Of a DNA stretch of 64,000 nt, positions 34,973 to 45,844 are shown piece after piece. The notes beneath the pieces are model-generated. The model did no database searches and was not told the DNA's origin. It saw nothing but the letters and a program-made list of their open reading frames with translations. The stretch lies in the NCBI GenBank assembly GCA_946480015.1, contig CAMLIL010000014.1, positions 13,113-77,112 of the forward strand, read 5' to 3'. How positions within the stretch are numbered: position 1 is the first letter of the stretch; each line of letters opens with the position of its first letter. Source of the DNA: an uncultured Oxalobacteraceae bacterium (lineage in GTDB: Bacteria > Pseudomonadota > Gammaproteobacteria > Burkholderiales > Burkholderiaceae). Position numbers and translations under genes: made by a program.

Positions 34973-35869
34973 TTAAACCTTCACCTTCTCGCCGGTCAGG
35001 CGCTCGATGGCTTCGAAATACTTGGCCTGGGTCTTGTCGATGACGTCCTGCGGCAAGGCGGGCGCCGGTGCGGTCTTTTTCCACTCGGTGATGGTTTCCA
35101 GGTAATCGCGCACGAATTGCTTGTCGAACGATGGTGGCGACATGTCCGGGGCGTAAGAGTCGGCCGGCCAGAAACGCGAGGAATCGGCGGTCAGCACTTC
35201 GTCCATCAGGTGCAGGACATTGTTCTCGTCCAGGCCGAATTCGAATTTGGTGTCGGCGATGATGATGCCGCGGGTGGCCGCGTAATCGGCCGCGGTGCGA
35301 TAGAGCTCGATGCTGACGGCGCGGATGTTGGCGGCCAGCTCGGCGCCGATGCGCTGTTCCATGTCGGCAAAGCTGATGTTTTCATCGTGCTCGCCCAGGT
35401 CCGCCTTGGCGGCCGGGGTGAAGATCGGCTCGGCCAGCTTGTCGGCCTGGCGCAGGCCGGCCGGCAGGGCGACGCCGCAAATGCTGCCGCTGGCCTGATA
35501 ATCCTTCCAGCCCGACCCGATGATATAGCCACGCACCACCGCCTCGACCATGATGGGCTTGAGACGCTTGGCGACCACGGCGCGCCCCTTTACTTGCTCC
35601 ACTTCATCTGCAGCCACCACCGATTCCGGCGCCACGCCGGTCAGGTGGTTGGGCACGATGTGGCCGAGTTTGTCGAACCAGAAATCGCTCATCTGGTTCA
35701 GGACCATCCCCTTGCCGGGGATAGGCTCGTTCATCACGACGTCGAAAGCCGACAGGCGGTCGGTGGTGACAATCAGGATCTTGTCGTCGCCAACGGCATA
35801 ATTATCGCGGACTTTGCCGTGGCCCAGCAGCGGCAGGGATCGGATGGAGGATTGGTAAAGGCTTTTCAT
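34973..35869 (-). CDS. purC: SAICAR synthase
   Basis: Ligates aspartate to CAIR. 298 residues from ATG 35869 ([20 protein letters not shown]), the usual start; no clear ribosome site is seen, and an in-frame GTG at 35923 would add 18 residues. Motifs [55 protein letters not shown], and [13 protein letters not shown] are typical. First gene of purC-purE-purK-tsaC. Confidence 0.95.
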   Translation of the reverse strand: MKSLYQSSIRSLPLLGHGKVRDNYAVGDDKILIVTTDRLSAFDVVMNEPIPGKGMVLNQMSDFWFDKLGHIVPNHLTGVAPESVVAADEVEQVKGRAVVAKRLKPIMVEAVVRGYIIGSGWKDYQASGSICGVALPAGLRQADKLAEPIFTPAAKADLGEHDENISFADMEQRIGAELAANIRAVSIELYRTAADYAATRGIIIADTKFEFGLDENNVLHLMDEVLTADSSRFWPADSYAPDMSPPSFDKQFVRDYLETITEWKKTAPAPALPQDVIDKTQAKYFEAIERLTGEKVKV

Positions 35870-35969
35870 GGAGGAAATGTTTTGAGAAAGCGAAAACCGG
35901 CGGGAAGGAAAATCCTCGCCCACCGGTCGAGAGAGTCGGGCTGACGGGCAGCCCGGTCAAAGCAGTATT

Positions 35970-37034
35970 TTACTTCACAAGCTGGGCCAGTTCACCGGCC
36001 TTGTAACGCTCTGCCATCTTTTCCAGCGGAATCGGCTTGATGCGGGCCGCCTGGCCTTCGCAGCCGAAGGCCAGGAAACGGGCCTTGCAAATCTCTTCAG
36101 CGGCTGCCCGGGCAGGCTTGAGGAAATCGCGCGGATCGAACTTGGACGGATTTTCAAACAGGGCCTTGCGCGTCGCCGCCGTCATCGCCAGACGAATATC
36201 GGTATCGATATTAATCTTGCGCACGCCGTGACGGATGCCTTCCTGGATTTCCTCGACCGGCACGCCATAGGTTTCCTTCATGTCGCCGCCAAACTCGCGG
36301 ATCATGGCCAGCAGTTCCTGCGGCACCGATGAAGAACCATGCATCACCAGGTGGGTATTGGGGATGCGCGCGTGAATTTCCTTGATGCGGTCGATGGCGA
36401 GGATATCGCCGGTCGGCTTGCGCGTGAATTTGTACGCGCCGTGCGAGGTGCCGATGGCAATGGCCAGGGCGTCGCACTGGGTGCGCTGCACGAAGTCGGC
36501 CGCCTGGGCCACATCGGTGAGCAACTGCTCGCGGGTCATGGCGCCATCGGCGCCGTGCCCGTCTTCCTTGTCGCCCTTCATGGTTTCCAGCGAACCGAGC
36601 ACGCCCAGTTCGGCTTCCACCGTCACGCCGATGGCGTGCGCAAACTTGACCACTTCGCGCGACACGTCGACATTGTAATCGTACGACGCCACGCTCTTGC
36701 CGTCCGCTTCCAGGGAACCGTCCATCATCACGGAAGTGAAGCCGGAACGGATCGCGGCCATGCACACGGCCGGCGATTGCCCGTGATCCTGGTGCATGAC
36801 GACCGGAATATGCGGATACGCTTCCACCGCAGCATCGATCAGATGACGCAGAAAGGCTTCGCCGGCATACTTGCGCGCGCCCGCGGACGCTTGCATGATG
36901 ACCGGTGAACCCACCGCGTCGGCGGCAGCCATGATGGCCTGCACCTGTTCGAGGTTATTGACGTTAAATGCAGGCAGACCGTAGCCGTGCTCGGCGGCAT
37001 GGTCCAGCAATTGACGCATGGATACGAGGGACAT
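35970..37034 (-). CDS. fba: Fructose-bisphosphate aldolase, class II
   Basis: Zinc-dependent aldolase of glycolysis and gluconeogenesis. 354 residues from ATG 37034, with GGAG upstream. Motifs: [34 protein letters not shown] (zinc His), [35 protein letters not shown] and [12 protein letters not shown]. The [13 protein letters not shown] segment and length indicate the Calvin-cycle (CbbA-like) subtype common in beta-proteobacteria. pgk and pyk lie upstream on the same strand. Confidence 0.95.
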   Translation of the reverse strand: MSLVSMRQLLDHAAEHGYGLPAFNVNNLEQVQAIMAAADAVGSPVIMQASAGARKYAGEAFLRHLIDAAVEAYPHIPVVMHQDHGQSPAVCMAAIRSGFTSVMMDGSLEADGKSVASYDYNVDVSREVVKFAHAIGVTVEAELGVLGSLETMKGDKEDGHGADGAMTREQLLTDVAQAADFVQRTQCDALAIAIGTSHGAYKFTRKPTGDILAIDRIKEIHARIPNTHLVMHGSSSVPQELLAMIREFGGDMKETYGVPVEEIQEGIRHGVRKINIDTDIRLAMTAATRKALFENPSKFDPRDFLKPARAAAEEICKARFLAFGCEGQAARIKPIPLEKMAERYKAGELAQLVK

Positions 37035-37141
37035 GGTAATACTCCAAACAATAGAAAATCTATCGGCCGCCATCGCGCGCGGGTGTGCAGCAGCGTTGGA
37101 GCGGCCACGGCAAGGATAAGGGTTCCCTTCCCTGCCGTAAC

Positions 37142-37264
37142 AAGGAGGAAGGGAAAACCGTAGCGAGCAGGCCCGATATCGCGTCGAGTAGCGCAGCCGT
37201 ACTTGAGTACGGCGAGCAACGCAGACGCGATAGCGGGACGCGCAGTAGGTTTTCCCTCCTCCTT
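37142..37264. repeat. 123-bp imperfect palindrome between pyk and fba
   Basis: AAGGAGGAAGGGAAAACC at the left pairs with GGTTTTCCCTCCTCCTT at the right, GATATCGCGTC pairs partly with GACGCGATAGC, and the centre GCCGTACTTGAGTACGGC (37196-37213) is a perfect palindrome. As RNA it would form a long hairpin directly after pyk. It may be a dispersed palindromic element. The rest of the 230-base spacer holds no gene. Confidence 0.75.
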
Positions 37265-38713
37265 TTAGTCGAATTCTCCGACGCGTACGATTTTTAACGC
37301 ATTGGTGCCGCCTACCTGGCCCATCGGCTCGCCCCAGGTGACAACGATCATGTCACCTTTTTTGACGATTCCTTTGGCGACCATCAAGTCCTCTGCTTGT
37401 TTCAGCACAGCACTGCTATCGCCCGTTTGCAGCAGGTGATAAGCGCGCACATTGCGATACAGCGACACTTTACGCTGAGTCGAGAGAATCGGGGTCAGCG
37501 CATAAATCGGCGTGTCGACCCGGTGACGGCTCATCCATAATGCGGTCGAACCGGACTCGGTCAGCGCCACGATGGCCTTGACGCGCAGGTGATGCGCGGT
37601 AAACAAGGTACCGTAGGCAATCGACTGGTCGATCCGGGTGAAGCGCACGTTCAGGAAATCGGCGTCGAGCTTGTTGTACTCGCTCTGCTCGGCTTCCACG
37701 CAAATGGCAGCCATCATTTCGACGGTTTCGATCGGGTACTTGCCGGACGCGGTCTCGGCCGAGGTCATCACGGCGTCGGTGCCGTCCAGCACGGCGTTGG
37801 CCACGTCGGACACTTCGGCGCGGGTCGGCACCGCGTTGACGATCATCGATTCCATCATCTGGGTGGCGGTGATGGCCAGCTTGTTCGATTCGCGCGCCAT
37901 GCGGATCATGCGCTTCTGCAAGGCCGGCACGGCGGCGTTGCCCACTTCCACCGCCAGGTCGCCGCGGGCGACCATGATGCCGTCGGACGCGTCCAGAATT
38001 TCCTGCAACACAGGAATCGCTTCGGCGCGCTCGATCTTGGCGATCATCATCGGCTTGTGGTGGAACGGTTCGCCGGCGATATTGGCCAGCTGGCGCGCCA
38101 TTTCCATATCGGTCGCGCTTTTCGGGAAGGAAATGGCCAGGTATTCAGCCTGGAAACTCATCGCCGTCTTGATGTCTTCCATGTCCTTGGCCGTCAGGGC
38201 CGGCGCGGTCAGGCCGCCACCCTGGCGGTTGATGCCCTTGTTGTTGGACAGTTCGCCGCCGACCTTGGTCACGGTATGGATTTCGCTGCCCACCACGCGT
38301 TCGACGACCAGCACGATCAAGCCATCGTTCAACAGCAGCTTGTCGCCCGGACGCACATCCTTGGGCAAGGCTTTGTAGTCGAGGCCGACGCGTTCCTGGT
38401 TGCCCATTTCGCCGTTGTCGCCCCATTTCGCGTCAAGGATGAACTTGTCGCCGTTTTCCAGGAAGATCTTGCCTTCTTCAAATTTGCCGACGCGGATCTT
38501 GGGGCCCTGCATGTCGGCCATGATCGCCACTTCGCGTCCGCACTCGTTCGCCGCACGGCGCACCAGGGCGGCGCGGTCGATGTGGTCTTGCGCCTTGCCG
38601 TGCGAGAAATTGAGACGGACCACGTCGACGCCCGCACGAATCATGCGAACGAGAATATCGAAATCGGTCGATGCCGGTCCGATGGTTGCGACGATCTTGG
38701 TACCACGATACAT
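37265..38713 (-). CDS. pyk: Pyruvate kinase
   Basis: Transfers phosphate from PEP to ADP. 482 residues: [95 protein letters not shown], and the C-terminal regulatory domain. The active-site Lys is within the [11 protein letters not shown] block. Lies 50 bases after pgk, with a terminator-like stem between them. Confidence 0.96.
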   Translation of the reverse strand: MYRGTKIVATIGPASTDFDILVRMIRAGVDVVRLNFSHGKAQDHIDRAALVRRAANECGREVAIMADMQGPKIRVGKFEEGKIFLENGDKFILDAKWGDNGEMGNQERVGLDYKALPKDVRPGDKLLLNDGLIVLVVERVVGSEIHTVTKVGGELSNNKGINRQGGGLTAPALTAKDMEDIKTAMSFQAEYLAISFPKSATDMEMARQLANIAGEPFHHKPMMIAKIERAEAIPVLQEILDASDGIMVARGDLAVEVGNAAVPALQKRMIRMARESNKLAITATQMMESMIVNAVPTRAEVSDVANAVLDGTDAVMTSAETASGKYPIETVEMMAAICVEAEQSEYNKLDADFLNVRFTRIDQSIAYGTLFTAHHLRVKAIVALTESGSTALWMSRHRVDTPIYALTPILSTQRKVSLYRNVRAYHLLQTGDSSAVLKQAEDLMVAKGIVKKGDMIVVTWGEPMGQVGGTNALKIVRVGEFD

Positions 38714-38732
38714 AGCTATCCTTGAGTTGAAG

Positions 38733-38758
38733 TAAAAGCGCAGCCCTTCGGCTGCGCT
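38733..38758 (-). terminator. Stem-loop between pgk and pyk
   Basis: AGCGCAGCC with complement GGCTGCGCT and a four-base loop, followed on the minus strand by CTTTTAC. The short T run suggests partial termination after pgk. Confidence 0.65.
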
Positions 38759-38763
38759 AGTGA

Positions 38764-39978
38764 TTACTGGGAGCTGCGTTGCAGCAGGATTTCAACTGCT
38801 GGCAGGGTTTTGCCTTCGAGGAACTCCAGGAAGGCGCCGCCACCGGTGGAGATGTAACCGATTTTGTCGGTTATCGCGTATTTCGCAATCGCTGCCAGCG
38901 TATCGCCGCCGCCCGCGATGGAAAAGGCCTTGGAGCCGGCGATCGCCAGCGCCAGGGTTTTGGTCCCCTCACCGAATTGATCGAACTCGAACACGCCCAC
39001 CGGGCCGTTCCAGACGATGGTGCCGGCGGCGGCGATTTGCCCTGCCAGCGTTGCGGCCGTTTTCGGGCCGATATCGAGAATCATGTCGTCGTCGGCCACA
39101 TCGGCGACGTCTTTGACGGTCGCCACTGCGGTCGGAGAAAATTCTTTGGCGCATACCACGTCCACCGGAATCGGCACTTGCGCGCCGCGCGCGGCCATCA
39201 TGTCGATGATGGCCTTGGCCTCGCCCACCAGCTCGGCTTCCACGAGCGACTTGCCGATGTTCAGGCCGACCGCCTTCATGAAGGTATTGGCGATGCCGCC
39301 GCCGACGATCAGCTTATCGACCTTGTCGGCCAGCGCTTTCAGGATCGACAGCTTGGAGGAAACCTTGGAGCCGGCCACGATGGCCAGCAGCGGACGCTGC
39401 GGTGCACCCAGGGCTTTGCCCAGGGCATCGAGTTCGGCGGCCAGCAAGGGACCGGCGCACACGACGGGCGCGAACTTGGCGATGCCGTGGGTGGTCGCCT
39501 CGGCCCGGTGGGCGGTGCCGAAGGCATCGTTGACGTAAATATCGCACAGCTTGGCCATCTTCTGGGCCAGTTCATCGCTGTTTTTCTTTTCACCCTTGTT
39601 CACGCGGCAGTTTTCCAGCAGCACGATCTGGCCCGGCTGGAGCTGTTCCAGCCCGGCGCCATCGACCCAGTTCTGCTTCAGTTCGACCGGCTGGCCGAGC
39701 AGCTCGGACAGGCGCCTGGCGACCGGCGCCAGGCTGTCCTCGGGCTTGAACTCGCCTTCGGTCGGACGGCCCAGGTGCGACGTGACCATGACGGCCGCGC
39801 CGGCCTTGGCGGCGGCGGCAATGGCCGGCACCGAAGCGCGGATGCGCGTGTCTTCGGTGATGTTGCCGGCGTCATCCTGGGGGACGTTCAGGTCGGCGCG
39901 GATGAACACGCGTTTGCCTTGCAGCGCATGTTGATCGATCAGGTCTTGCAGACGGGAAAAATTGAGAACAGCGTGCAT
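38764..39978 (-). CDS. pgk: Phosphoglycerate kinase
   Basis: 404 residues from ATG 39978 ([16 protein letters not shown]); an ATG at 39987 would add MDP. Motifs: [101 protein letters not shown] and the C-terminal GGGDTLAAI. Catalyses ATP formation from 1,3-bisphosphoglycerate. Heads the pgk-pyk-fba glycolytic cluster. Confidence 0.95.
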   Translation of the reverse strand: MHAVLNFSRLQDLIDQHALQGKRVFIRADLNVPQDDAGNITEDTRIRASVPAIAAAAKAGAAVMVTSHLGRPTEGEFKPEDSLAPVARRLSELLGQPVELKQNWVDGAGLEQLQPGQIVLLENCRVNKGEKKNSDELAQKMAKLCDIYVNDAFGTAHRAEATTHGIAKFAPVVCAGPLLAAELDALGKALGAPQRPLLAIVAGSKVSSKLSILKALADKVDKLIVGGGIANTFMKAVGLNIGKSLVEAELVGEAKAIIDMMAARGAQVPIPVDVVCAKEFSPTAVATVKDVADVADDDMILDIGPKTAATLAGQIAAAGTIVWNGPVGVFEFDQFGEGTKTLALAIAGSKAFSIAGGGDTLAAIAKYAITDKIGYISTGGGAFLEFLEGKTLPAVEILLQRSSQ

Positions 39979-40051
39979 GGGGTCCATTACTCAAAATGAT
40001 GAAAGATCGCTATTTTACCGCAAGCCGGACTTGAATTTTGTATTGTCTTGC

Positions 40052-40381
40052 TCACTGCAGCCCAATCCGCAATACGGTAAAGCACAGCATTCCGACGATA
40101 ATCATCTCCAGCATATTGCGCCGCAGCATGTAGTAAGCGCTGGCCGCGAGCGCCGCCACCAGCTTGCAATTGGCCGCGTTCAGTTGCACCACCTGGGCGG
40201 CGTCCAGCACCAGATCCGGCGCGACGATGGCCGCCAGCGCACAGGCCGGCGCATAGCGCAACATGTCCTGGACCCGCCTGGGGATGGTAATGCGGTGGCC
40301 GACCAGCCAGAAGGAACTGCGGGTGGCGGCAGTGGCCACGGCCAGCACGCCGATGGTCAGCCAGACTTCCAGGTCGCTCAT
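40052..40381 (-). CDS. azlD: AzlD-family branched-chain amino acid transport protein
   Basis: 109 residues, four hydrophobic segments (VWLTIGVLAVATAATR, PACALAAIVAPDLVLDA, KLVAALAASAYYMLRR, LEMIIVGMLCFTVLR). The small partner of AzlC; the pair exports branched-chain amino acids or analogues. Its ATG overlaps the azlC stop in an ATGA (40378-40381), which fixes the start. Confidence 0.88.
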   Translation of the reverse strand: MSDLEVWLTIGVLAVATAATRSSFWLVGHRITIPRRVQDMLRYAPACALAAIVAPDLVLDAAQVVQLNAANCKLVAALAASAYYMLRRNMLEMIIVGMLCFTVLRIGLQ

Positions 40382-41121
40382 GGGCGTTTTCCCTTGCCGA
40401 AGAATTTCTGCGCCAGCATGGCGCTGCCCATGCCGGCCACGGTGGCCGCGAGCAGGCCCAGCTTGTAGGGCAAGGCATGCGCCAGCACCGCCACCACGCT
40501 CGCCACCACCACCCCGCACAGGGCGGGATGGCCGACCGTCAGTGGAATCATGATGCAAATGTTGGCCAGGGTGCCCGCAAAGCCCAGCCCCCACTGCGCG
40601 GGCACGGCCGCCCCCAGGAAGATGCCGGCGATCGAACCGAGCTGCCAGGCGCCCCAGTTTGGATACAGCAATCCCTTGAGATAAGACAGTTTGCCGACGG
40701 CCGGCGCCTCGCTGGGAAAGCGTTGCAGGAACATGGCCGTGGTCGTGTCGCCGGTCGTGTAGCCCAGCGCCAGCCTGCTCTTCCAGGAAAGATGGGCGAA
40801 ATGCGGCGCCAGCAGGGCGGAAAAAATGATGAAGCGCAGGTTGATGACGATCGCCGTGGCGAACACCATCCAGATCGGCGCGCCGGCGGCGATCAGCGGC
40901 AGCGACGCCAGCTGGGCCGCTCCGGCAAATACCAGCAGGGTCATGCCCAGCGCCTGGGCCACCGTCAGGCCGCTCTTGACCATGGCGATGCCGACCACCA
41001 CGCCCCAGGCGCCGATGCCGAACAGGGTCGGGGTGCCGACGCGCAAGCCTTCGCGCCAGACCGCGGGATCTTCGTCGGGAGGCCGTTGCGTCACGGCCGG
41101 CGGCGCGGCGAGCTCACTCAT
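40378..41121 (-). CDS. azlC: AzlC-family branched-chain amino acid permease
   Basis: 247 residues from ATG 41121, AGGA eight bases upstream. Polytopic inner-membrane protein with the family motifs FGIGAWGVVVGIAMVKSG, FAGAAQLASLPLIAAGAP, VINLRFIIFSALLAPH and GYTTGDTTTAMFLQR. Translationally coupled to azlD. An inverted repeat covers its ribosome site. Confidence 0.9.
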   Translation of the reverse strand: MSELAAPPAVTQRPPDEDPAVWREGLRVGTPTLFGIGAWGVVVGIAMVKSGLTVAQALGMTLLVFAGAAQLASLPLIAAGAPIWMVFATAIVINLRFIIFSALLAPHFAHLSWKSRLALGYTTGDTTTAMFLQRFPSEAPAVGKLSYLKGLLYPNWGAWQLGSIAGIFLGAAVPAQWGLGFAGTLANICIMIPLTVGHPALCGVVVASVVAVLAHALPYKLGLLAATVAGMGSAMLAQKFFGKGKRP

Positions 41122-41138
41122 GTGGCATTCCTGCCACA
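41121..41138 (-). promoter_or_regulatory. Inverted repeat over the azlC ribosome-binding site
   Basis: TGTGGCATTCCTGCCACA: seven-base perfect arms around a four-base loop. The loop and one arm contain the AGGA of azlC. The stem could mask the ribosome site or be a protein-binding operator. Confidence 0.45.
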
Positions 41139-41354
41139 TAGCTGCGGAGGTGCCGCTGACGGACGCGCGAAACCGGCAATGCGACGACGGTGGGGCATGA
41201 AACGCAAGGAAAGTTGAGCGCCAACGCTGTTTTTCATTGGAAACAGTGGCGCACGGCCGTGAATGGTAGAGCGCTATTTTACCGATCATTCCGGCAAGCT
41301 GCGCGAATCCGCTAAAATCGTGGTTTTACATTGTTTACTGTGGACGGAGCATCG

Positions 41355-41549
41355 ATGAACCAGAAGAATACGCCAGCGGTCGAACTCGGCGACAAAGACT
41401 TGCCAGCCCATTGCCCTAACCCGGCCATGCCGCTGTGGTCGTCGCACCCGCGGGTTTTCCTCGATTTCGGCCATGACGGCCTGGCCAAGTGCCCATACTG
41501 CGGCACCGAATACCGCCTCAAGCCCGGCACCGTGCTGTCCCACCATTAA
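41355..41549 (+). CDS. CHCC-type zinc-finger protein
   Basis: 64 residues from ATG 41355, GGAG upstream. Contains LPAHCPNPAMPLWSSHPRVFLDF and AKCPYCGTEYRL, the Cys, His and CxxC ligands of the NDUFS6-like zinc-finger family found throughout beta-proteobacteria. Probably linked to respiratory complex or metabolic enzyme assembly; precise role unknown. Confidence 0.85.
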   Translation: MNQKNTPAVELGDKDLPAHCPNPAMPLWSSHPRVFLDFGHDGLAKCPYCGTEYRLKPGTVLSHH

Positions 41550-41617
41550 ATCGCGCCGGTCGGCACGCGATGGCTGCGACCGGCCATCCACCGTGCCGCC
41601 CAGCCGGAGGTTCCCAC

Positions 41618-42043
41618 ATGAAACGACGCAAACAGTTGAACGGCAGCGCGGCCGAGGTCGAGACCGCCTTCTACGATGCCCTCAACCGGGGCGATATCGA
41701 TACCCTAATGCAATTGTGGGCCGATGACGAAGAAATTGTCTGCGTTCACCCAGGCGGCCCGCGCCTGCATGGCCACGCCGCCATCCAGGCGTCGTGGGAA
41801 GCCATTTTCGAGCGGGGCGGCTTGCAAATCCGCCCGTCGCAACTGCATGAAACACATAATCTGATGAGTTCCGTGCATTCGGTCATTGAAGGCGTCACCT
41901 CCAGCGGTCCCGAACCGGCCCACTTGCTGGCCACCAATGTGTACATCAAGACCCCGCAAGGCTGGCGCATCGTGCTGCGGCACGTGTCGGTGGCGCCGGG
42001 GCCGGTACCGGTCAATCCGCTCGCCATGGCCAGCCTGCACTAA
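41618..42043 (+). CDS. SnoaL/NTF2-like domain protein
   Basis: 141 residues from ATG 41618, with GGAGG six bases upstream. One NTF2-like alpha-beta fold: VETAFYDALNRGDIDTLMQLWADDEEIVCVHPGGPRLHG, SWEAIFERGG, and NVYIKTPQGWRIVLRHVS. Proteins of this type bind small molecules or are ketosteroid-isomerase-like; no substrate can be assigned. Confidence 0.82.
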   Translation: MKRRKQLNGSAAEVETAFYDALNRGDIDTLMQLWADDEEIVCVHPGGPRLHGHAAIQASWEAIFERGGLQIRPSQLHETHNLMSSVHSVIEGVTSSGPEPAHLLATNVYIKTPQGWRIVLRHVSVAPGPVPVNPLAMASLH

Positions 42044-42055
42044 TTGCCGGCCCCA

Positions 42056-43027
42056 ATGCACCATCGCGCGCCCGCGTGGCTGCCCGGCGGGCATCTGCAA
42101 ACCATTTATCCGGCCGTGTGCCTGGCCAAGCCGGCGCTGGCCTACCGGCGTGAGCGCTGGAATGCGCCGGACGGCGACTTTATCGACATCGACTTTGTCG
42201 ACGGCCAGCCCGGTCAGCCGCTGGTGGTGCTGTTTCACGGCCTGGAAGGCTCGTCCGGCAGCCACTATGCGCGCGCCCTGATGGCCGCACTGCGCGCGCG
42301 CGGCTGGTCCGGCGCCATTCCGCATTTCCGCGGCTGCTCCGGCCAGGCCAATCTGGCGCCGCGCTTTTACCATTCCGGCGATGCCGCCGAAGTCGACTGG
42401 ATTTTGCGCCGCCTGCGTGCGCGCGCGCCCGGCAGGCTGTACGCGGCCGGGGTATCGCTGGGCGGCAACGCGCTGTTGCGCTGGCTGGGCGAATTTCAAC
42501 ATCAGGCCGAGCTGGTCGATGCGGCCTGCGCGGTATCGGCGCCGCTCGATCTGGCGGCCGGGGGCGCGGCGCTGTCGTCCGGGTTCAACATGCTCTACAC
42601 CCGCATGTTCCTGCGCACGCTCAAGCCCAAATGTGTCGCCAAGCTGCGCCAGTTTCCCGGCCTGTTCGACCTGGACGCCCTGCACCGGGCGCGCGACCTG
42701 TACGCCTTCGACAACGTGGTCACCGCGCCGCTGCACGGCTACCGCGACACCGATGATTACTGGCACCGCGCCAGCGCCCGCCATGTGCTGGGCGACATCA
42801 CCGTCCCCACCCTGGTATTGAACGCGCGTAACGATCCCTTCCTGCCGGGCCGCCACCTGCCGTCCACCGCCTCATCGAGCGTGCTGCTCGACTACCCGGC
42901 CGAAGGCGGCCACGTCGGCTTTGTGGCCGGCGCGTTCCCCGGCAGCCTGGCCTGGCTGCCCGAGAAAATCCTGCATTTTCTCAGCGGCAGGCGCGCGCCC
43001 GCTGCGCCAGACTTGTGCGAAGCTTGA
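42056..43027 (+). CDS. YheT-family alpha/beta hydrolase
   Basis: 323 residues from ATG 42056 (a TTG at 42044 is possible). Family motifs: WLPGGHLQTIYPA at the N-terminus, VVLFHGLEGSSGSHYAR, PHFRGCSG, the nucleophile Ser in AAGVSLGGNALLRWLGE, LNARNDPFLP and GGHVGFVAG with the catalytic His. Related to E. coli YheT. Substrate not known. Confidence 0.88.
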   Translation: MHHRAPAWLPGGHLQTIYPAVCLAKPALAYRRERWNAPDGDFIDIDFVDGQPGQPLVVLFHGLEGSSGSHYARALMAALRARGWSGAIPHFRGCSGQANLAPRFYHSGDAAEVDWILRRLRARAPGRLYAAGVSLGGNALLRWLGEFQHQAELVDAACAVSAPLDLAAGGAALSSGFNMLYTRMFLRTLKPKCVAKLRQFPGLFDLDALHRARDLYAFDNVVTAPLHGYRDTDDYWHRASARHVLGDITVPTLVLNARNDPFLPGRHLPSTASSSVLLDYPAEGGHVGFVAGAFPGSLAWLPEKILHFLSGRRAPAAPDLCEA

Positions 43028-43031
43028 CTCC

Positions 43032-43622
43032 ATGGATGACATCGTAAAACAGGCGATGGCCAAATGGCCGAACGTGCCGCACTGCTATGGCTGGCTGGCA
43101 CTGGACGCACGCGGCAACTGGCGCATGCGCGACGAGCGCGCCCAGCAGCTGCAACTGGCCGGGGACAAACTGAGCCAGCCGGCCCTGGTCGGCTTCATCA
43201 ACCGCAACTACGCCGCCGACGAGCGCGGCTGCTGGTTTTTCCAGAACGGGCCGCAACGCGTTTATCTGGATCTGGAAGCCGCTCCCTTCATTGCGCGTAC
43301 CGATCCGGTGCTGGGGCTGGTGCTGCACACGGGCCAGGCGCTGGCACGGCTGAACGCGGCGTGGCTGAGTGAACATGGCGAACTGCTGGTGCAGGCCGAT
43401 GGCAAGATAGCCCAGGTCGATGACCGCGACGTGGCGCAACTGATGGGCGCGCTGCGCCTGAACGGGGCCACTGCATCCGACGAACAATTGATGGCATGGC
43501 TGGACGGTGCTGACGGCCGGCTGAGCCTGCACTACCGCGACGCCGATGTCCCGGTCGAGCGTATCGCCAGCGCCGGCGTCGCTCAGCGTTTCGGCTTCGT
43601 ACGCACGCCCTCGCCCGCCTAG
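43032..43622 (+). CDS. DUF2946-family protein
   Basis: 196 residues from ATG 43032, four bases after the hydrolase stop. MDDIVKQAMAKWPNVPHCYGWL, then RGCWFFQNGPQRVYLDLE, the pattern of a conserved beta-proteobacterial protein family annotated as DUF2946. No catalytic motif is visible. Its TAG stop overlaps the convergent bepA stop in CTAG. Confidence 0.78.
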   Translation: MDDIVKQAMAKWPNVPHCYGWLALDARGNWRMRDERAQQLQLAGDKLSQPALVGFINRNYAADERGCWFFQNGPQRVYLDLEAAPFIARTDPVLGLVLHTGQALARLNAAWLSEHGELLVQADGKIAQVDDRDVAQLMGALRLNGATASDEQLMAWLDGADGRLSLHYRDADVPVERIASAGVAQRFGFVRTPSPA

Positions 43623-45211
43623 TTCCTCTTCGATTCCTTCAAGTCTTCGCGGTGGCGGGCCTGCAACTCGCGTTCGCGCGCATCGATGACGGCCATATCG
43701 TAAAACGAAGCATCGCCAGCCTTGCGGGCGATATCGAGCTGGTCGATGGCCGCCGGCAAACTGCCGCCCAGCGCATACGACTCGGCCAGCGCGATGTGCT
43801 GCAAGGCTTTCTTGCCCTGCGCCGCATAGGTTTTCGCCAGCAGGTCATGCAATTTCGGTTCGCTGCGGTACTGCTGCGCCTGGTCGCGCAGATAGCGCGC
43901 CGCCTCGTCATACTTGGCGTTGGCAATCATCGCATCGGCGTACTGGCGCGCAATGCCGCGCGAAAACGGGAACTTATCATGCGCATCGCGCGCTTCGGCC
44001 AGCGCCTGCTGCACCACCGACGCCGGCTGGCCCGGCGCCAGCTTGATTTCCAGCGACAGGCTGGCGAACATGCCGGCGCCATCGGAGGCCGCCTGGCCGG
44101 TGGAAAACACCGCGCCGTGGGTCGGCTTCATGGTCGAGCGCGCCTTGTCCAGCCACGCCTGGGCAGCCGCCAGATCGCCTTTTTTCAGGGCCAGGTAAGA
44201 CAGGCCATATTGCGCGCCGGCCTGCTGCTGGCGGCTTTGCTGGGTCAGCTGCGATTCAAGTGCCTGGCGCGCTTCATTGCGTCCCTGCGTGCTCTCGTCC
44301 TGCAACACGCGCACCCGCGCGCGCACCAGATGAAATTCCAGGCCATCGATGCGCTGGCGGTAAGGCATTTCGCGGATGCGCGCCTGAATGTCGGCAATGC
44401 GCTCGGTGGTGAGCGGATGGCTTTGCAGCCAGGGCGGCACCACGTCGGAATAATTGCGGCTGGCCGACTGCAGGCGCCCGAAAAAGGCCACCATGCCCGA
44501 GGTATCGTAGCCGCCCGCGCCCATGATCTGGAAACCGACCCGGTCGGCCTCGCGCTCGGCGTCGCGGCTGAAATTGAGCTGGCGCTGGATGGCCAGGCCC
44601 TGGCCGCCCATCATCACGCCCATGGCCGCGTCGCCGCTGGAGCGCGAGGCCAGCGCCGCCAGCACCATGGCCGCCAGCGGAATGAGCACATCCTGCTTTT
44701 GCTGGCCGATCATGCGGGCGATGTGACGCTGGGTGACGTGGCCGATCTCGTGCGACAGTACCGAGGCCAGTTCGGACTCGGTCTGGGCCGCCAGCAGCAG
44801 CGCCGAATGGACCGCGATAAAGCCGCCCGGCAAGGCGAATGCATTGAGCATGGGATCGCGCACGGCGAAAAAGAAATAGTCGGCATTGGTCTCGCCGCGC
44901 GCGCCCGGCGCGGCCGCCACCAGGGCGCTGCCGAAATTGTTCAGGTATTCGAGGATGGGATCGTCATCGAGGTAATCGACGTTGCGGCGCAGATCGCGCA
45001 TGATCTCCTCGCCCAGCTTGCGTTCCATCACCGGCGACAGGTCGCCGCGGGCGCTGTCGCCCAGGGTAGGCAAGGCGGTATTGCTGGGCGCGCCATGACC
45101 GCTGCTGACAGGCAGCGCGCAGGCAAGGGCGGCGGCGGCCGCGCACACGGCGCTACGCAGGCGCGGGATCGAACGGGCGGGGAAAGAAGACGATTTCACG
45201 GGTGATATCAT
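43619..45211 (-). CDS. bepA: BepA-like periplasmic M48 metalloprotease
   Basis: 530 residues. A signal peptide ([24 protein letters not shown]) directs it to the periplasm. Peptidase M48 domain: [35 protein letters not shown] with the HEIGH zinc site, and [16 protein letters not shown] with the third ligand Glu. The C-terminal half is TPR-like helices ([20 protein letters not shown]). E. coli BepA degrades or assists misassembled LptD and other outer-membrane proteins. Divergent from moaC. Confidence 0.9.
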   Translation of the reverse strand: MISPVKSSSFPARSIPRLRSAVCAAAAALACALPVSSGHGAPSNTALPTLGDSARGDLSPVMERKLGEEIMRDLRRNVDYLDDDPILEYLNNFGSALVAAAPGARGETNADYFFFAVRDPMLNAFALPGGFIAVHSALLLAAQTESELASVLSHEIGHVTQRHIARMIGQQKQDVLIPLAAMVLAALASRSSGDAAMGVMMGGQGLAIQRQLNFSRDAEREADRVGFQIMGAGGYDTSGMVAFFGRLQSASRNYSDVVPPWLQSHPLTTERIADIQARIREMPYRQRIDGLEFHLVRARVRVLQDESTQGRNEARQALESQLTQQSRQQQAGAQYGLSYLALKKGDLAAAQAWLDKARSTMKPTHGAVFSTGQAASDGAGMFASLSLEIKLAPGQPASVVQQALAEARDAHDKFPFSRGIARQYADAMIANAKYDEAARYLRDQAQQYRSEPKLHDLLAKTYAAQGKKALQHIALAESYALGGSLPAAIDQLDIARKAGDASFYDMAVIDARERELQARHREDLKESKRN

Positions 45212-45282
45212 ACCTCCATCCGCGCGCTTGTCCCATCCGCGGGATGGGACGATACACTTTGTTACCCCTACCAGGCATACCC

Positions 45283-45783
45283 ATGAGCACCGATTCCCAA
45301 TTTACCCACTTCGACGCCGCCGGCCAGGCCCACATGGTTGACGTTGGCGCCAAGCACGAGACCCATCGCCTGGCGGTGGCCGCCGGCACCATCCGCATGC
45401 GCCCGGAAACCCTGGCGCTGGTCGCCGCCGGCAATGCCAAGAAAGGCGACGTGCTCGGAATTGCGCGTATCGCCGCCATCATGGGCGCCAAGCGCACCAG
45501 CGACCTGATCCCGCTATGCCATCCGCTGGCGCTGACCAAGGTGGGTGTGGAATTCGAGATCGATGCGGCGGCCAACAGCGTGCATTGCCGCGCTCAGGTG
45601 GAAACGGTAGGCAGGACCGGTGTGGAAATGGAGGCGCTCACGGCAGTGCAAGTGGGCCTGCTGACGATTTACGATATGTGCAAGGCGGTCGACCGGGGGA
45701 TGGTCATGAGTAATGTGCGCGTGCTGGAAAAGCATGGCGGCAAGTCGGGCGACTGGAGTGCCGCGCAAGACCTGACCGACTGA
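45283..45783 (+). CDS. moaC: Cyclic pyranopterin monophosphate synthase
   Basis: 166 residues from ATG 45283. Molybdenum cofactor synthesis. Motifs [72 protein letters not shown] block ([20 protein letters not shown]) and [11 protein letters not shown] are diagnostic. Followed by a bidirectional terminator. Confidence 0.96.
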   Translation: MSTDSQFTHFDAAGQAHMVDVGAKHETHRLAVAAGTIRMRPETLALVAAGNAKKGDVLGIARIAAIMGAKRTSDLIPLCHPLALTKVGVEFEIDAAANSVHCRAQVETVGRTGVEMEALTAVQVGLLTIYDMCKAVDRGMVMSNVRVLEKHGGKSGDWSAAQDLTD

Positions 45784-45800
45784 TCATTTTGGACGAAAAA

Positions 45801-45822
45801 AAACCGGACCGAAGTCCGGTTT
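45801..45822. terminator. Bidirectional terminator, moaC / pilA copy 1
   Basis: AAACCGGAC with complement GTCCGGTTT, loop CGAA, A run to the left and T-rich to the right. A copy of this hairpin follows the second pilA. Confidence 0.85.
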
Positions 45823-45844
45823 CTTTATGCTGCCGAGCTATATA

